From Terrimicrobiaceae bacterium (lineage in GTDB: Bacteria; Verrucomicrobiota; Verrucomicrobiia; Chthoniobacterales; Terrimicrobiaceae), in the NCBI GenBank assembly GCA_018402345.1, contig JAGYIV010000008.1, positions 62,001 through 126,000 on the forward strand: a stretch of 64,000 nt of DNA, read 5' to 3'. Below, piece after piece: positions 32,842 through 43,909 of this stretch (the first letter of the stretch is position 1; the number at the start of each line of letters is the position of its first letter). Position numbers and translations under genes: made by a program. A model generated the notes under the pieces. That model was not told the DNA's origin and did no database searches. It worked only from the letters and a program-made list of their open reading frames with translations.

Positions 32842-33629
32842 ATATCCACCCTACCGCCATCGTCTCACCCTCCGCCCGCCTCGGCGAAAATGTCGAGATC
32901 GGCCCCGGCGCTGTCATTGAAGACGGAGCGGAGATCGGCGCCGGATGCGTGATCCAGGCCCACGCCGTCATCGAGGGCTCGGCCACGCTCGGAGAGGGAA
33001 ACCTCGTCGGCTACGGCTCGATCATCGGCAGCGCACCGCAGGACCTCTCGCACACCCCCGACATCTCCAGCCGCGTTGTCATTGGAAACAACAACCGCAT
33101 CCGCGAATACGTCACCATCCACCGCGGCTCGAAGGAGGGGAACACCACCCGCGTGGGCGACAATTGCTTTCTCATGACCGGCTGCCACCTCGCCCACGAC
33201 GTGCAGGTCGGCAACCACGCCATCATCACCAACAACGTCCTTCTCGCCGGCCATGTCCAAATCGGAGACCGCGCCGTGCTGGGCGGCGGCTCGGTGTTCC
33301 ACCAGTTCATCCGCGTCGGTAGAAACGCCATGATCTCCGGCGGCCTTGGCTTCCGGCAGGACATACCGCCATTCACGATCGGTGGACACGACAACACCAT
33401 TGTGGGCCTGAACACGGTCGGCCTCCGGCGCGCCGGGTTCGATGCTGCAACCAGAAATGCCCTGCACGACGCATATCGCCGCGTGTTTCTGGGAACACTT
33501 CCGCGCAGAGAGGCGATCAACGAACTGCTCGCCGAAGACCAGATTCCCGAGGTGCGCGAGTTTCTCGAGTTCATCGCCTCCTCGAAGCGCGGCTGTTGCA
33601 CGGCCCGCCAGCGCGACCGCGAGGGCTGA
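32838..33629 (+). CDS. lpxA: Acyl-ACP--UDP-N-acetylglucosamine O-acyltransferase LpxA
   Basis: This 263-residue protein is nearly all left-handed beta-helix (hexapeptide repeats from MNIHPTAIVSPSARLGENVEIGPGAVI), ending in a helical C-terminal domain. The active-site segment CHLAHDVQVGNH with the catalytic His, the GGSVFHQFIRVG segment and the LpxA signature GLNTVGLRRAGF are present. It performs the first committed step of lipid A synthesis in the cytoplasm. Being cotranscribed with radC and separate from lpxD is unusual but not unique. Confidence 0.94.
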   Translation: MNIHPTAIVSPSARLGENVEIGPGAVIEDGAEIGAGCVIQAHAVIEGSATLGEGNLVGYGSIIGSAPQDLSHTPDISSRVVIGNNNRIREYVTIHRGSKEGNTTRVGDNCFLMTGCHLAHDVQVGNHAIITNNVLLAGHVQIGDRAVLGGGSVFHQFIRVGRNAMISGGLGFRQDIPPFTIGGHDNTIVGLNTVGLRRAGFDAATRNALHDAYRRVFLGTLPRREAINELLAEDQIPEVREFLEFIASSKRGCCTARQRDREG

Positions 33630-33678
33630 ACTCCCGCGCCATTGACACTCCGGCCCTGCGGCCCCACTGTCCCGCCCT

Positions 33679-34890
33679 ATGCCATTTTCCAAGCTTGGGC
33701 TCGCCAAGCACATTCTCCAAGGCGTCGAAGCCATGGGCTACGGGGATCCCACACCGATCCAACTCCGCGCCATCCCGCCCGCACTCGAGGGGCGCGATGT
33801 CATCGCCTCGGCCCAGACCGGCACAGGCAAGACCGCTGCATTTGCCCTGCCAACGCTCCAAAAACTCGCCTCCCGCGGCGCGAAATGCCGCTGCCTCGTG
33901 CTCGAACCCACCCGCGAACTCGCCATGCAAGTGGAAACCGCCATGCGCGACTTTGCCCGCTTCACAAACCTCCGCATCGCCTCGGTCTACGGCGGCGTCG
34001 GCTACGGAGCGCAACGCACCGCCTTGAAGGAAGGGGTCGATGTGCTGGTCGCCACGCCGGGACGCCTCGAGGACCACTTGCAACAAGGCACCGTGAAACT
34101 CGACGGCATCGAAGTGCTCATCCTCGACGAGGTCGATCGCATGCTGGACGTGGGCTTCCTCCCGCCCATGAAGCGCATCATCTCGAAAATCCCGAAAGCC
34201 CGCCAAACCCTCTTTTTCTCGGCCACTCTCCCGCCGGAGATCGCCGACCTCGCCGGCTGGGCCTTGCGCGATCCCGTGCGCATCGAGATCGGCGCGGCGC
34301 GCTCGGTGGCCTCGATCGTCAAACACGGCGTCTACGAGGTGCACACCAGCATGAAGTTCGACCACCTCGCCGCACTGCTGGACTCGCTCGATTACCAGAG
34401 CGTCATCGTCTTCTCCCGCACCAAGCACGGCGCGGACAAGATCGCCAAACGACTCCGCGCGGCGAATCACTCGGTCGCCGTCCTCCACGCGAACCGATCC
34501 CAAAACCAGCGCATCGAGGCGCTCAACGGCTTCAAATCGGGCAAATACGAAGTCATGGTCGCCACGGACATCGCCGCCCGCGGCATCGATGTCGCAGGCG
34601 TCAGCCACGTTGTGAACTACGACATCCCCCAACACCCGGAGGATTATGTCCACCGCATCGGTCGCACCGGACGCGCCGAGCAACCCGGCGACGCCTTCAC
34701 CCTCGTGGCACCCGATGATTTCAAAAAACTCGCGGCGATCGAGCGTTTCATCGGCCAGAAAATCCCCCGCCTTGTCCTCGAGGGCTTCGCTCCGCCGCCG
34801 AGGGTCGAACCGCCTCAGCGCAAGATTCCCATCAACGAGGTGCGGGCGGACGGACGCCCCAAACGCTTCCGCCCCCGCGGCCGACGCTGA
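33679..34890 (+). CDS. DEAD-box-type RNA helicase (motif II is DEVD)
   Basis: The 403-residue helicase core shows the Q motif (GYGDPTPIQLRAIP), motif I AQTGTGKT, Ia PTRELA, II DEVD, III SAT, V ARGID and VI HRIGRTGR, in the order of RhlE-like proteins, with a short basic tail. The usual D-E-A-D of motif II is D-E-V-D here, a conservative change that retains the catalytic Asp-Glu pair. RhlE-type helicases unwind RNA in ribosome assembly and RNA decay. The gene is 49 bp after lpxA on the same strand. Confidence 0.95.
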   Translation: MPFSKLGLAKHILQGVEAMGYGDPTPIQLRAIPPALEGRDVIASAQTGTGKTAAFALPTLQKLASRGAKCRCLVLEPTRELAMQVETAMRDFARFTNLRIASVYGGVGYGAQRTALKEGVDVLVATPGRLEDHLQQGTVKLDGIEVLILDEVDRMLDVGFLPPMKRIISKIPKARQTLFFSATLPPEIADLAGWALRDPVRIEIGAARSVASIVKHGVYEVHTSMKFDHLAALLDSLDYQSVIVFSRTKHGADKIAKRLRAANHSVAVLHANRSQNQRIEALNGFKSGKYEVMVATDIAARGIDVAGVSHVVNYDIPQHPEDYVHRIGRTGRAEQPGDAFTLVAPDDFKKLAAIERFIGQKIPRLVLEGFAPPPRVEPPQRKIPINEVRADGRPKRFRPRGRR

Positions 34891-34956
34891 TGGATTGACA
34901 AAAATCACGGTTTTCAGGTTTGCCCCGCCGCACCGAACCAATTAAATCCCTCACCA

Positions 34957-35331
34957 ATGCTCGATTCCTACATACCGATTCTTATCCACATCGTCGTTGC
35001 GCTGGGGTTCGCCACCGCGGCGATGCTGGCCAACGTGATCCTCGGCCGCGCGGGCAAGAGAAATCCCACGAAGGACATGGTCTACGAGTGCGGCATGGTG
35101 CCTGAAAGCACTGTCCAGCCCCGCTTCAGCGTCAAATTCTACCTCGTGGCCATGCTTTTCATCCTCTTCGATATCGAAGTGGTCTTCATGTATCCATGGG
35201 CGGTGATCTTCCAGGACTTCGTTGCCGAGCACGGCCCGGGCATCCTCTGGAGCATGCTCAGTTTTGTGGTCATCCTCCTCTTCGGCTACATCTACGCCAT
35301 CAAGAAGGGCGCGCTGGATTGGTCGCGCTGA
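34957..35331 (+). CDS. nuoA: NADH-quinone oxidoreductase subunit A
   Basis: This 124-residue membrane protein has three transmembrane helices and the family blocks YECGMVPESTVQPRFSVKFYLVAMLFILFDIEVVFMYPWA, the signature loop of NuoA/ND3. It is a membrane-arm subunit of respiratory complex I. The other nuo genes are not next to it: an M48 protease follows. It is therefore an isolated nuoA, implying a split complex I locus or a second copy elsewhere. Confidence 0.95.
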   Translation: MLDSYIPILIHIVVALGFATAAMLANVILGRAGKRNPTKDMVYECGMVPESTVQPRFSVKFYLVAMLFILFDIEVVFMYPWAVIFQDFVAEHGPGILWSMLSFVVILLFGYIYAIKKGALDWSR

Positions 35332-35383
35332 GTTAGCCCACCCGCCGCTGCCGGTTGGCGGCAATACCACCTCCCGTCAGCGC

Positions 35384-37203
<1,820 letters not shown>

Positions 37204-37207
<4 letters not shown>

Positions 37208-38109
37208 GGCCCGACACATGGTGGCTCGATGCATCTGAAGCGGCATCGTTGATCAGTGGCGGCACCACCGCCTTCCGCATCGCCGCCGGATTTGGATTCT
37301 GGATCGAATACTTCGGCGGCGTGGCGCTTGTTTCGACCCGTGAAAACACGCCCGCAGACACATTTCTCAACGATCTCGACCGCTGGTCCCGCGACACCAC
37401 GCTCTCCCTCGACTGCGTCTATGTCCGCCGATTGGTGACCGGCCCAGGAGCACAGGACACGCCGCTGCCCGTCGCCGGAAATCCCGACTCCCCCAAGCGC
37501 ATCGTGAGCGAACTCTCGCTCCGCTACGAAGTCGACTTCAGCCTCGGCTACAACCCGGGCCTCTTCACCGACCAGCGCGCCAATAGAGCCCATCTCGCCA
37601 GCCTTGCCCCAAAGCGCCTGCTCAACACATTCGCCCACACCTGCGCGTTCTCCGTTGCGGCCGCAGCGCGAGGCGCGGAGACCGTGAGCGTCGATATCTC
37701 GAAATCCTCACTCGCACGGGGACGTCGGAATTTTGAACTCAACGCGCTCGACACCGCCAGCCACCGCTTTGTCGCGGAGGACGTGCCCACCTTCCTGCGT
37801 CGACTCTCCAAGCGGGGAGAGACCTTCGACGCGATCATCCTCGACCCGCCCACCTTCGGCCGCGGCGGCGGTGGAAAGACATTCCGCTTCGAGCGCGATT
37901 TCCCGCAACTGCTTGGCGACGCCCTCGCCGTCTCACGCGCTGGCGCATCCCTCCTCCTCTCGACCAATTGCTCGTCCTGGAACGATGCCCGCCTCGAGGC
38001 GCAGGCACGCCACATCCTCCCCGACGGCACCCGTTACGAATGCGCCCAAATTCAGGCTGACCACGCGACAGGATCACCCTCCTCCACCCTCTGGGCCATC
38101 CTCCCCTGA
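37204..38109 (+). CDS. Class I SAM-dependent methyltransferase (RlmI/RlmK-like)
   Basis: The 301-residue protein has a short N-terminal region and a SAM-binding Rossmann domain. It contains DFSLGYNPGLFTDQRANRAHL, then LLNTFAHTCAFSVAAAARGAETVSVDIS (motif I and the acidic residue for SAM ribose), ARGRRNFELNAL, FDAIILDPPTFGR (motif IV, DPPxF) and SLLLSTNCSSW. This order is that of 23S rRNA cytosine methyltransferase-like proteins (RlmI/RlmK C-terminal domain), without the PUA domain. The substrate is likely rRNA but unproven. It overlaps the protease gene by 4 bp. Confidence 0.88.
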
Positions 38110-38215
38110 CCCCTCTCGCCGCGCAAAAAAGCCCCACGCCCAACGCCCTCACCAAAAATTGACGGTTTTGGGCTGTTTTCCCCATTTTTGAGTTGGCCCG
38201 CATTATGCTTCAAAA

Positions 38216-38261
38216 CCACAATATGTAGTGGGTGTCGTTTTTTGACCACTACAGATTGTGG
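38216..38261 (+). promoter_or_regulatory. Pair of NrdR boxes upstream of nrdB
   Basis: Two 16-bp near-palindromes, ccacaatatgtagtgg (38216-38231) and ccactacagattgtgg (38246-38261), lie 14 bp apart (centre to centre 30 bp, about three helical turns), 125 bp upstream of nrdB. Their pattern fits the NrdR box (ACAcwaTATxTwGTGT type) and the usual tandem spacing. NrdR is the ATP/dATP-sensing repressor of ribonucleotide reductase operons. Its own gene is not in the window. Confidence 0.82.
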
Positions 38262-38386
38262 AATTTTTCTCTTGAATCCACGCGTTATCCTTCTAAAAAC
38301 CCACCCCACAACCTTGCTGATTCCCCCTTGGAACCAGCCTGCCGACCAGCCAAATTTCACCTCAACATCCACCACACCACCATCCC

Positions 38387-39481
38387 ATGTCCAAAACCAC
38401 CACCGTCACCCTCGGAGACCGCCAGTTCACACTCGACCGCGACAAGGCGGAAGCCGCCTTCGCCGCCAAGCGCGTCATCAACGGACGCCAAACCATGTTC
38501 TTCAACATCCTCCCCCTGAAATACACGTGGGCCTACGACCTCTACAAAAAGATGAAGGCCAACCACTGGGAACCCGAGGACATCCAGATGCAAAAAGACT
38601 GCGAGCACTGGCGCGACAAAAGCGGCTTCATCTCGGACGTCGACCGCTGGATCGTGAAGATGGGTATTGGCTACTTCTCGGCTGCAGAGGGCATCGTGGG
38701 CGACAACATCCTCCACGTCATCCGCGAGGCGGTCACCGCCCCTGAACTCAAGCTTGTTCTCGGCCGCCACGCCCAAGAGGAAAACATCCACGCCGACTCG
38801 CTCGTCTACATGATCAGCTCGCTGGGCATCAACCCCCACGAATGCGAAGCCATGTTCGAGGACGTGGACACCATCAAAAACAAAACCGATTTCGTCGTGA
38901 GCAACAGCCGCGCCCTGCGCCGTGACATGGATTTCACCCTTCCGGAAACCAAGGCCGCGCTGGCGAAAAACATCTTCCTCTTCGGCCAGTGCATGGAAGG
39001 CACCCAATTCTACGGCCTCTTCGGCATGATCCTCGCCCTTTACCGCCAAAACAAATTCCCGGGCATCGGGCAGATGTTCAGCTACACCCTGCGCGACGAG
39101 TCGAACCACATCGAACTCCTCCGCCAACTCTTCCAGGACCTCATCGACGAGAATCCCGAAATCTGGACCGACGAACTCCGCGAGGAACTCCGCTCGACCA
39201 TGCGCGAGGCGATCTCACTCGAAAAACAATTCATCCGCGATTGCCTCCCCGTCGCCGCCGTGGGCCTCACCGCCGACGAGTTCTGCCAATACATCGACTA
39301 CATCGGCGACCGCCGCCTCGTCGGTGTCGGCCTCGAACCGCTCCACAAGAACCTCTCCAACCCGCTCCCCTGGCTCTCCGAAATGATGGAGATCAAAAAG
39401 GAGACGAACTTCTTCGAGGGCCGCGTCACCGAATACCGCCGCGGCGTCGACCTCGCCGGCGTCAGCGACGACGATCTCTAA
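38387..39481 (+). CDS. nrdB: Ribonucleotide reductase small subunit, class Ic-like (no radical tyrosine)
   Basis: The 364-residue ferritin-fold subunit keeps the metal ligands E101, E132, H135, E204, E238 and H241 (EGIVGDN, EENIH, MEGTQFYG, RDESNHIE). The position of the radical tyrosine, four residues after H135, is Leu139 (HADSL). The first ligand is Glu instead of the Asp usual in class Ia. Both features are known from class Ic (Mn/Fe) subunits such as that of Chlamydia. The ligand assignment is by motif alignment in my head. It is the first gene of nrdB-nrdA, with two NrdR boxes upstream. The radical cofactor is inferred, not seen. Confidence 0.94.
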   Translation: MSKTTTVTLGDRQFTLDRDKAEAAFAAKRVINGRQTMFFNILPLKYTWAYDLYKKMKANHWEPEDIQMQKDCEHWRDKSGFISDVDRWIVKMGIGYFSAAEGIVGDNILHVIREAVTAPELKLVLGRHAQEENIHADSLVYMISSLGINPHECEAMFEDVDTIKNKTDFVVSNSRALRRDMDFTLPETKAALAKNIFLFGQCMEGTQFYGLFGMILALYRQNKFPGIGQMFSYTLRDESNHIELLRQLFQDLIDENPEIWTDELREELRSTMREAISLEKQFIRDCLPVAAVGLTADEFCQYIDYIGDRRLVGVGLEPLHKNLSNPLPWLSEMMEIKKETNFFEGRVTEYRRGVDLAGVSDDDL

Positions 39482-39524
39482 AAAAATTCCGCATTCCAAA
39501 ATCCACACCCACCGCCAAAAGACC

Positions 39525-42500
39525 ATGCCCCGTCCACTGACCCTCGACGAAGACCTCGCGCTCAAGCGCCTCGTCACCACCCCCCGCAGCCAGAAGCCTG
39601 ATTTCTCCTGGCGCGAGGCGATCACCACACACGCCCCGGCCCACCCGGGCATCACCGTCACCCGCAGCACCGGCGAGGAAAAAATCTTCAACCTCGAAGA
39701 AGTCGCCGACGAAATCGGGGAGGCCCTCACCGACCTCCTCCTCTCACGCGAAGAGAAAAACATCTTCAACGAGGAAAACCGCGGCTTCGTCGCCAATGTC
39801 GCCCACTCAGTCGCCACCAGCCTCGCCACCCAGGCGAAGGAAACCGGCGGCCTCAAACTCTCCGAGCACGACCTCTCGCTTCTCATCGAAAAGGCGCTCA
39901 TCGAAAACGACGCCCACGACGTCGCGAAAAGCCTCGTCTTCAAGCGCTCGGTCCGCGCCAAACACAACTCCATATCGGACATTGAGGCCCCGCCGCTCAA
40001 CGTCCGCCTCATCCGCCGCAACGGCACCGTCGTTCCCTGGATGGAATCCAAGATCGAATCCGCGTGCCGCCATGCGTTCCTCTCGATGAAGGAAAACCCG
40101 GAGTCGGCCATCGCCATCTCGCGCTGCGTCACCGAGAAAGTCCGCGAGCGCGACACCGCCTTCGTCCATATCGAGGACGTCCAGGATCTCGTCCAAGAGG
40201 AACTCATGCGCCAAGGCCACTACAAGGTCGCCGAGAGCTACATCCTCTACCGCGCCCAACGCGCCAAGCTCCGCTCGAGCTCGGAGGACACCGAGGCCGC
40301 CACCGATTCCGGCGACATGCAGGAATCCCTCATCATGGTCTCCCAGCGCGACGGCCAGAACATCCTCTGGGACGGCTCCGAACTCAGAAAACGCATCCAG
40401 TTCGCCATGATCGGGCTGGACCTCATCCTCGACGCCCAGCAGATCGAACGCGAACTCCGCCGCTCGCTCGCCACCGAGGTCACCGAGGACATCCTCAAGA
40501 GCACCATCATCCTCAACGCCCGCACCCTCATCGAGCGCGACGCCGACTTCGCGAAATTCGCAGCCCGCATCATGCTCTCCTACATCTACGAGGAGGTCCT
40601 CGACTGGAAAATCGCCCGCGACGGCATCGAGGGACTCCGCGAAGCCCACCGCGTCGCCTTCAAGAACTACCTCCGCACCGGCGTGGCCATCGAGCGCCTC
40701 ACCCCGAAACTTCTCAGCTACGACCTCGACGCCATCGCCGACGCCATCGATCCCACCGCAGACATGGACTTCGATTTCCTCGGCATCCAGACCCTCTACG
40801 ACCGCTACCTCATCGTCGACAAGACCCGCAAACCCGCGCGCCGCCTCGAGACCCCGCAGTTCTTCTGGATGCGTGTCGCCATGGGCCTCTTCATCGAGGA
40901 ACCCTCGAACAAGGAGGACTGGGCGATCCGCCTCTACAATCTCTACAAATCCCGCCGCTTCTGCTCGAGCACCCCGACCCTCTTCAACTCGGGCACCCTC
41001 CACAGCCAACTCTCGAGCTGCTACCTCTACAAAGTCGACGACTCGATCGAGTCGATCATGCAGCGCGGCATCGCCGAAAACGCCTACCTCTCGAAATGGG
41101 CGGGCGGCCTCGGCGGCTCCTGGACCTCCGTCCGCGGCACCGGCAGCTACATCAAGGGCACAAACGGCGAATCCCAAGGCGTCATCCCGTTCCTCAAACT
41201 CCACAACGACCAACTCGTCGCCGTCAACCAAGGCGGCAAACGCCGCGGCTCGGGCTGCGCCTACCTCGAGACCTGGCACAACGACCTCGAGGACTTCCTC
41301 GAACTCCGCCGCAACACAGGCGACGACCGCCGCCGCACCCACGACCTCAACACCGCAAACTGGGTGCCCGATCTCTTCATGAAGCGCATGGAGGCCCGCC
41401 AAGACTGGACCCTCTTCCGCGCGAACGAAGTCCCCGACCTCCACGAGACCTACGGACGCAAGTTCGAGGAGCGCTACGTCCACTACGAGGCGCTCGCCAA
41501 GGAGGGGAAAATCACCGGCACCGAAATCCCGGCGATCGAGATTTGGAAGCAGATGCTCAAGATGCTCCTTGAGACAGGCCACCCGTGGATCACCTTCAAG
41601 GACCCCTGCAACCTCCGCAGCCCGCAGGACCACACCGGCGTCATCCACTCCTCGAACCTCTGCACCGAGATCACCCTCAACACCAGCGAGGACGAGACCG
41701 CCGTGTGCAACCTCGGCTCCGTTGTTCTCGACACCCATATCAAACCCGACGGCTCGCTCGACCACGCCTTGCTCAAGGAGACCATTCAGATCGCCATCCG
41801 CGCCTTGGACAACGTCATCGACATCAACTTCTACCCAACCGATGCCGCCAAGCGCTCAAACAACCGCCACCGCCCGATCGGCCTCGGCGTCATGGGCCTC
41901 CAAAACGCCCTCTTCAAGCGCGGCCTGGGCTTCGCCAGTGCCGAAGCGGTCGACTTCAACGACGAGTTCATGGAAGCCATCGCCTACTACGCCTACTCGG
42001 CCTCCAGCGACCTCGCCGCCGAGCGCTCGCCCTACAGCAGCTACCGGGGCTCAAAGTGGGACCGCGGACTCCTCCCGCAAGACACCATCGACCTCCTCGA
42101 GCGCGAACGCGGCGTGAAGATCGACGTCCCGCGCGGCGGCCGCATGGACTGGTCACCCGTCCGCGAAAAAATCAAACGCCACGGCATGCGCAACTCAAAC
42201 GTGCTCGCCATCGCCCCCACCGCCACGATCTCGAACATCATGGGCACCACCCCGTGCATCGAGCCGAACTACAAAAACCTCTACGCAAAGGAAAACCTCG
42301 GCGGCAAATTCACCATCCTCAGCCCGGAACTCGTTCGCGACCTCAAGAAACTCAGCAAGTGGGACGCCACCATGCTCGAGCAGATCAAATACTTCGAAGG
42401 CGAACTCACCAACGTCGAGGACATCCCACAGCACCTCCGCGAAAAACACCGCACCGTCTTCACGATCGACCACGAATTCATCATCGACGCCGCCGCCCGC

Positions 42501-42788
42501 CGCCAGAAATGGATCGACCAGGCCCAGTCCGTGAACCTCTTCGTGGGCGAACCCGACATGCGCGTCGTCAGCAAGATGTATCGCCGCGCCTGGCACACGG
42601 GTCTCAAGACGACCTACTACCTCCGCACCCTCGGTGCCTCGAGCATCGAAGGCCCGACCACCAACGTGAAAAAGGAACTCCGCGGCGTCGTCGCAGGCGC
42701 CCCCAAGCCCGAAATCACCGAGGCCCAAAAACTCGCCTGCTCGATCGAAGCCATGCGCAACGGCGGCGAGTGCGAAGCCTGCCAGTAA
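39525..42788 (+). CDS. nrdA: Ribonucleotide reductase large subunit with three ATP-cones
   Basis: This 1087-residue catalytic subunit begins with three ATP-cone regulatory domains (starting about residues 44, 160 and 269: VTRSTGEEKIFN, VRLIRRNGTVVPW and IMVSQRDGQNILW). Next comes the ten-stranded barrel with LSSCYLYKV (disulfide Cys), NLCTEI (active-site N-x-C-x-E), AVCNLGSV (second Cys), the TTYYLRTLG tyrosine pair for radical transfer and a C-terminal GECEACQ redox tail. It reduces ribonucleotides to deoxyribonucleotides. Three stacked ATP-cones are more than in E. coli NrdA and recall the long chlamydial R1. It is 43 bp after nrdB and ends at a strong terminator. Confidence 0.96.
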   Translation: MPRPLTLDEDLALKRLVTTPRSQKPDFSWREAITTHAPAHPGITVTRSTGEEKIFNLEEVADEIGEALTDLLLSREEKNIFNEENRGFVANVAHSVATSLATQAKETGGLKLSEHDLSLLIEKALIENDAHDVAKSLVFKRSVRAKHNSISDIEAPPLNVRLIRRNGTVVPWMESKIESACRHAFLSMKENPESAIAISRCVTEKVRERDTAFVHIEDVQDLVQEELMRQGHYKVAESYILYRAQRAKLRSSSEDTEAATDSGDMQESLIMVSQRDGQNILWDGSELRKRIQFAMIGLDLILDAQQIERELRRSLATEVTEDILKSTIILNARTLIERDADFAKFAARIMLSYIYEEVLDWKIARDGIEGLREAHRVAFKNYLRTGVAIERLTPKLLSYDLDAIADAIDPTADMDFDFLGIQTLYDRYLIVDKTRKPARRLETPQFFWMRVAMGLFIEEPSNKEDWAIRLYNLYKSRRFCSSTPTLFNSGTLHSQLSSCYLYKVDDSIESIMQRGIAENAYLSKWAGGLGGSWTSVRGTGSYIKGTNGESQGVIPFLKLHNDQLVAVNQGGKRRGSGCAYLETWHNDLEDFLELRRNTGDDRRRTHDLNTANWVPDLFMKRMEARQDWTLFRANEVPDLHETYGRKFEERYVHYEALAKEGKITGTEIPAIEIWKQMLKMLLETGHPWITFKDPCNLRSPQDHTGVIHSSNLCTEITLNTSEDETAVCNLGSVVLDTHIKPDGSLDHALLKETIQIAIRALDNVIDINFYPTDAAKRSNNRHRPIGLGVMGLQNALFKRGLGFASAEAVDFNDEFMEAIAYYAYSASSDLAAERSPYSSYRGSKWDRGLLPQDTIDLLERERGVKIDVPRGGRMDWSPVREKIKRHGMRNSNVLAIAPTATISNIMGTTPCIEPNYKNLYAKENLGGKFTILSPELVRDLKKLSKWDATMLEQIKYFEGELTNVEDIPQHLREKHRTVFTIDHEFIIDAAARRQKWIDQAQSVNLFVGEPDMRVVSKMYRRAWHTGLKTTYYLRTLGASSIEGPTTNVKKELRGVVAGAPKPEITEAQKLACSIEAMRNGGECEACQ

Positions 42789-42832
42789 CCCACGCTTTCC
42801 CGCCCCCCCGCGAGGAAACCCAAAAAACAATC

Positions 42833-42874
42833 ACCGCCATGACGGGACCTCCCGTCGTGGCGGTTGCTTTTTTT
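42833..42874 (+). terminator. Intrinsic terminator of nrdB-nrdA
   Basis: A 14-bp stem (accgccatgacggg with cccgtcgtggcggt) with a 3-base loop is followed by a T-rich run of seven, 44 bp after the nrdA stop. Confidence 0.9.
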
Positions 42875-42924
42875 ACAAACCGGCGGCCGACCGAGCAGCG
42901 TCCACGCTCACAAACGAAAGATGC

Positions 42925-43509
42925 CTACTTTTTTTCCTGAAGCTTCTGCAACTTCGGCGCGATCACGGCCCGCACATACGGATGGTTCGGATGCGCCTTG
43001 GCGAAATCCTGATGGTAATTCTCGGCGGGATAAAATGTCTCCCCCTCGACGATCTCCGTGACGATCGGGTTCTTGAACTTCGATGCCGCGGCGGCCTTGG
43101 ATTTTTCGGCCTCGGCACGCTGGGCGGCATTTTGGGCGATGATGATCGAGCGGTATTGCGTGCCCACATCCGCCCCCTGGCGGTTCAGTGTGGTGGGATC
43201 ATGGGCGTCCCAGAAAAGATCGATGATGTCGCTGTAGCCGACCACGCTTGGATCGAACGTGATCTCGACCACCTCGGCATGCCCGCTGCGCCCCGAGCAG
43301 ACCTCCTCGTAGGTGGGGTTCGGCGACTCACCGGCCGCATACCCGCTCACCACCGACTTCACACCCGGCAGGTTCTCGTAAACAGCCTCGACGCACCAGA
43401 AGCACCCGCCGCCAATCACCGCTTTTTCATCGTTCATCTCCCCAGCGAAGCACAAACCGCCCGCACCCGCCAGCAATGCGATCGCCGCAATCACGCGTAG
43501 CACCCTCAT
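42925..43509 (-). CDS. msrA: Peptide-methionine (S)-S-oxide reductase, exported
   Basis: The 194-residue protein has a signal peptide (MRVLRVIAAIALLAGAGGLCFAG) and an MsrA domain with the GCFWC active-site motif at residues 35-39, then GVKSVVSGYAAGESPNPTYEEVCSGRSGHAEVVEI, AHDPTTLNRQGADVGTQYRS and the ENYHQDF end. It repairs oxidised methionine, here in the periplasm. The ATG at 43509 overlaps the stop of the upstream 122-codon gene (ATGA), so both are cotranscribed. Confidence 0.95.
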   Translation of the reverse strand: MRVLRVIAAIALLAGAGGLCFAGEMNDEKAVIGGGCFWCVEAVYENLPGVKSVVSGYAAGESPNPTYEEVCSGRSGHAEVVEITFDPSVVGYSDIIDLFWDAHDPTTLNRQGADVGTQYRSIIIAQNAAQRAEAEKSKAAAASKFKNPIVTEIVEGETFYPAENYHQDFAKAHPNHPYVRAVIAPKLQKLQEKK

Positions 43510-43874
43510 CCCCAATCCTCCGTCAACATCTGCAAATCCTCCAAAACCCCCTCGAGTTTTTTCAAATCCTTCCTTTTGCACTTGGCGGGGTTCACCTTGC
43601 TGCCGCGCAGCAGCGTGAGCATGTCGCGCGTGTCACGGCTCCTCCCCTCGGGAAATTTTTTTGACTTCGCAAGCTTGGCCACCCGCCCTTCGATCTCGTC
43701 AAAGCCCGCATCCATGCGGCGGCGCTGGGCATCGAGGAGCACGTGAACCGTGCGGCGCATCACCGCCAAATCCGACAAAATCGCGTCGGTCGGCAGGAGA
43801 TCGGAACCTTTGGATTTCACACAGTCCACTAAACACGGATTCGCTGCCGCGGCAAGGCGGGGTGGATTTCCCAT
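43506..43874 (-). CDS. Hypothetical protein coupled to msrA
   Basis: The 122-residue protein is rich in charged residues with a helical central part (LSDLAVMRRTVHVLLDAQRRRMDAGFDEIEGRVAKLA) and a Lys-rich C-terminus (KVNPAKCKRKDLKKLEGVLEDLQML). No family is recognised. Its stop overlaps the msrA start, which supports reality of the frame. Starts further inside (for example MRRTVHVLL) are possible. Confidence 0.55.
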   Translation of the reverse strand: MGNPPRLAAAANPCLVDCVKSKGSDLLPTDAILSDLAVMRRTVHVLLDAQRRRMDAGFDEIEGRVAKLAKSKKFPEGRSRDTRDMLTLLRGSKVNPAKCKRKDLKKLEGVLEDLQMLTEDWG

Positions 43875-43909
43875 GGACGAATCATTCGCGCGGATTCACG
43901 CTTCCAGTC

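Noticed and set aside
39807-41765. 652-codon minus-strand frame opposite nrdA
   Set aside because: Same kind of antisense shadow; the plus strand encodes a complete NrdA with all catalytic motifs.
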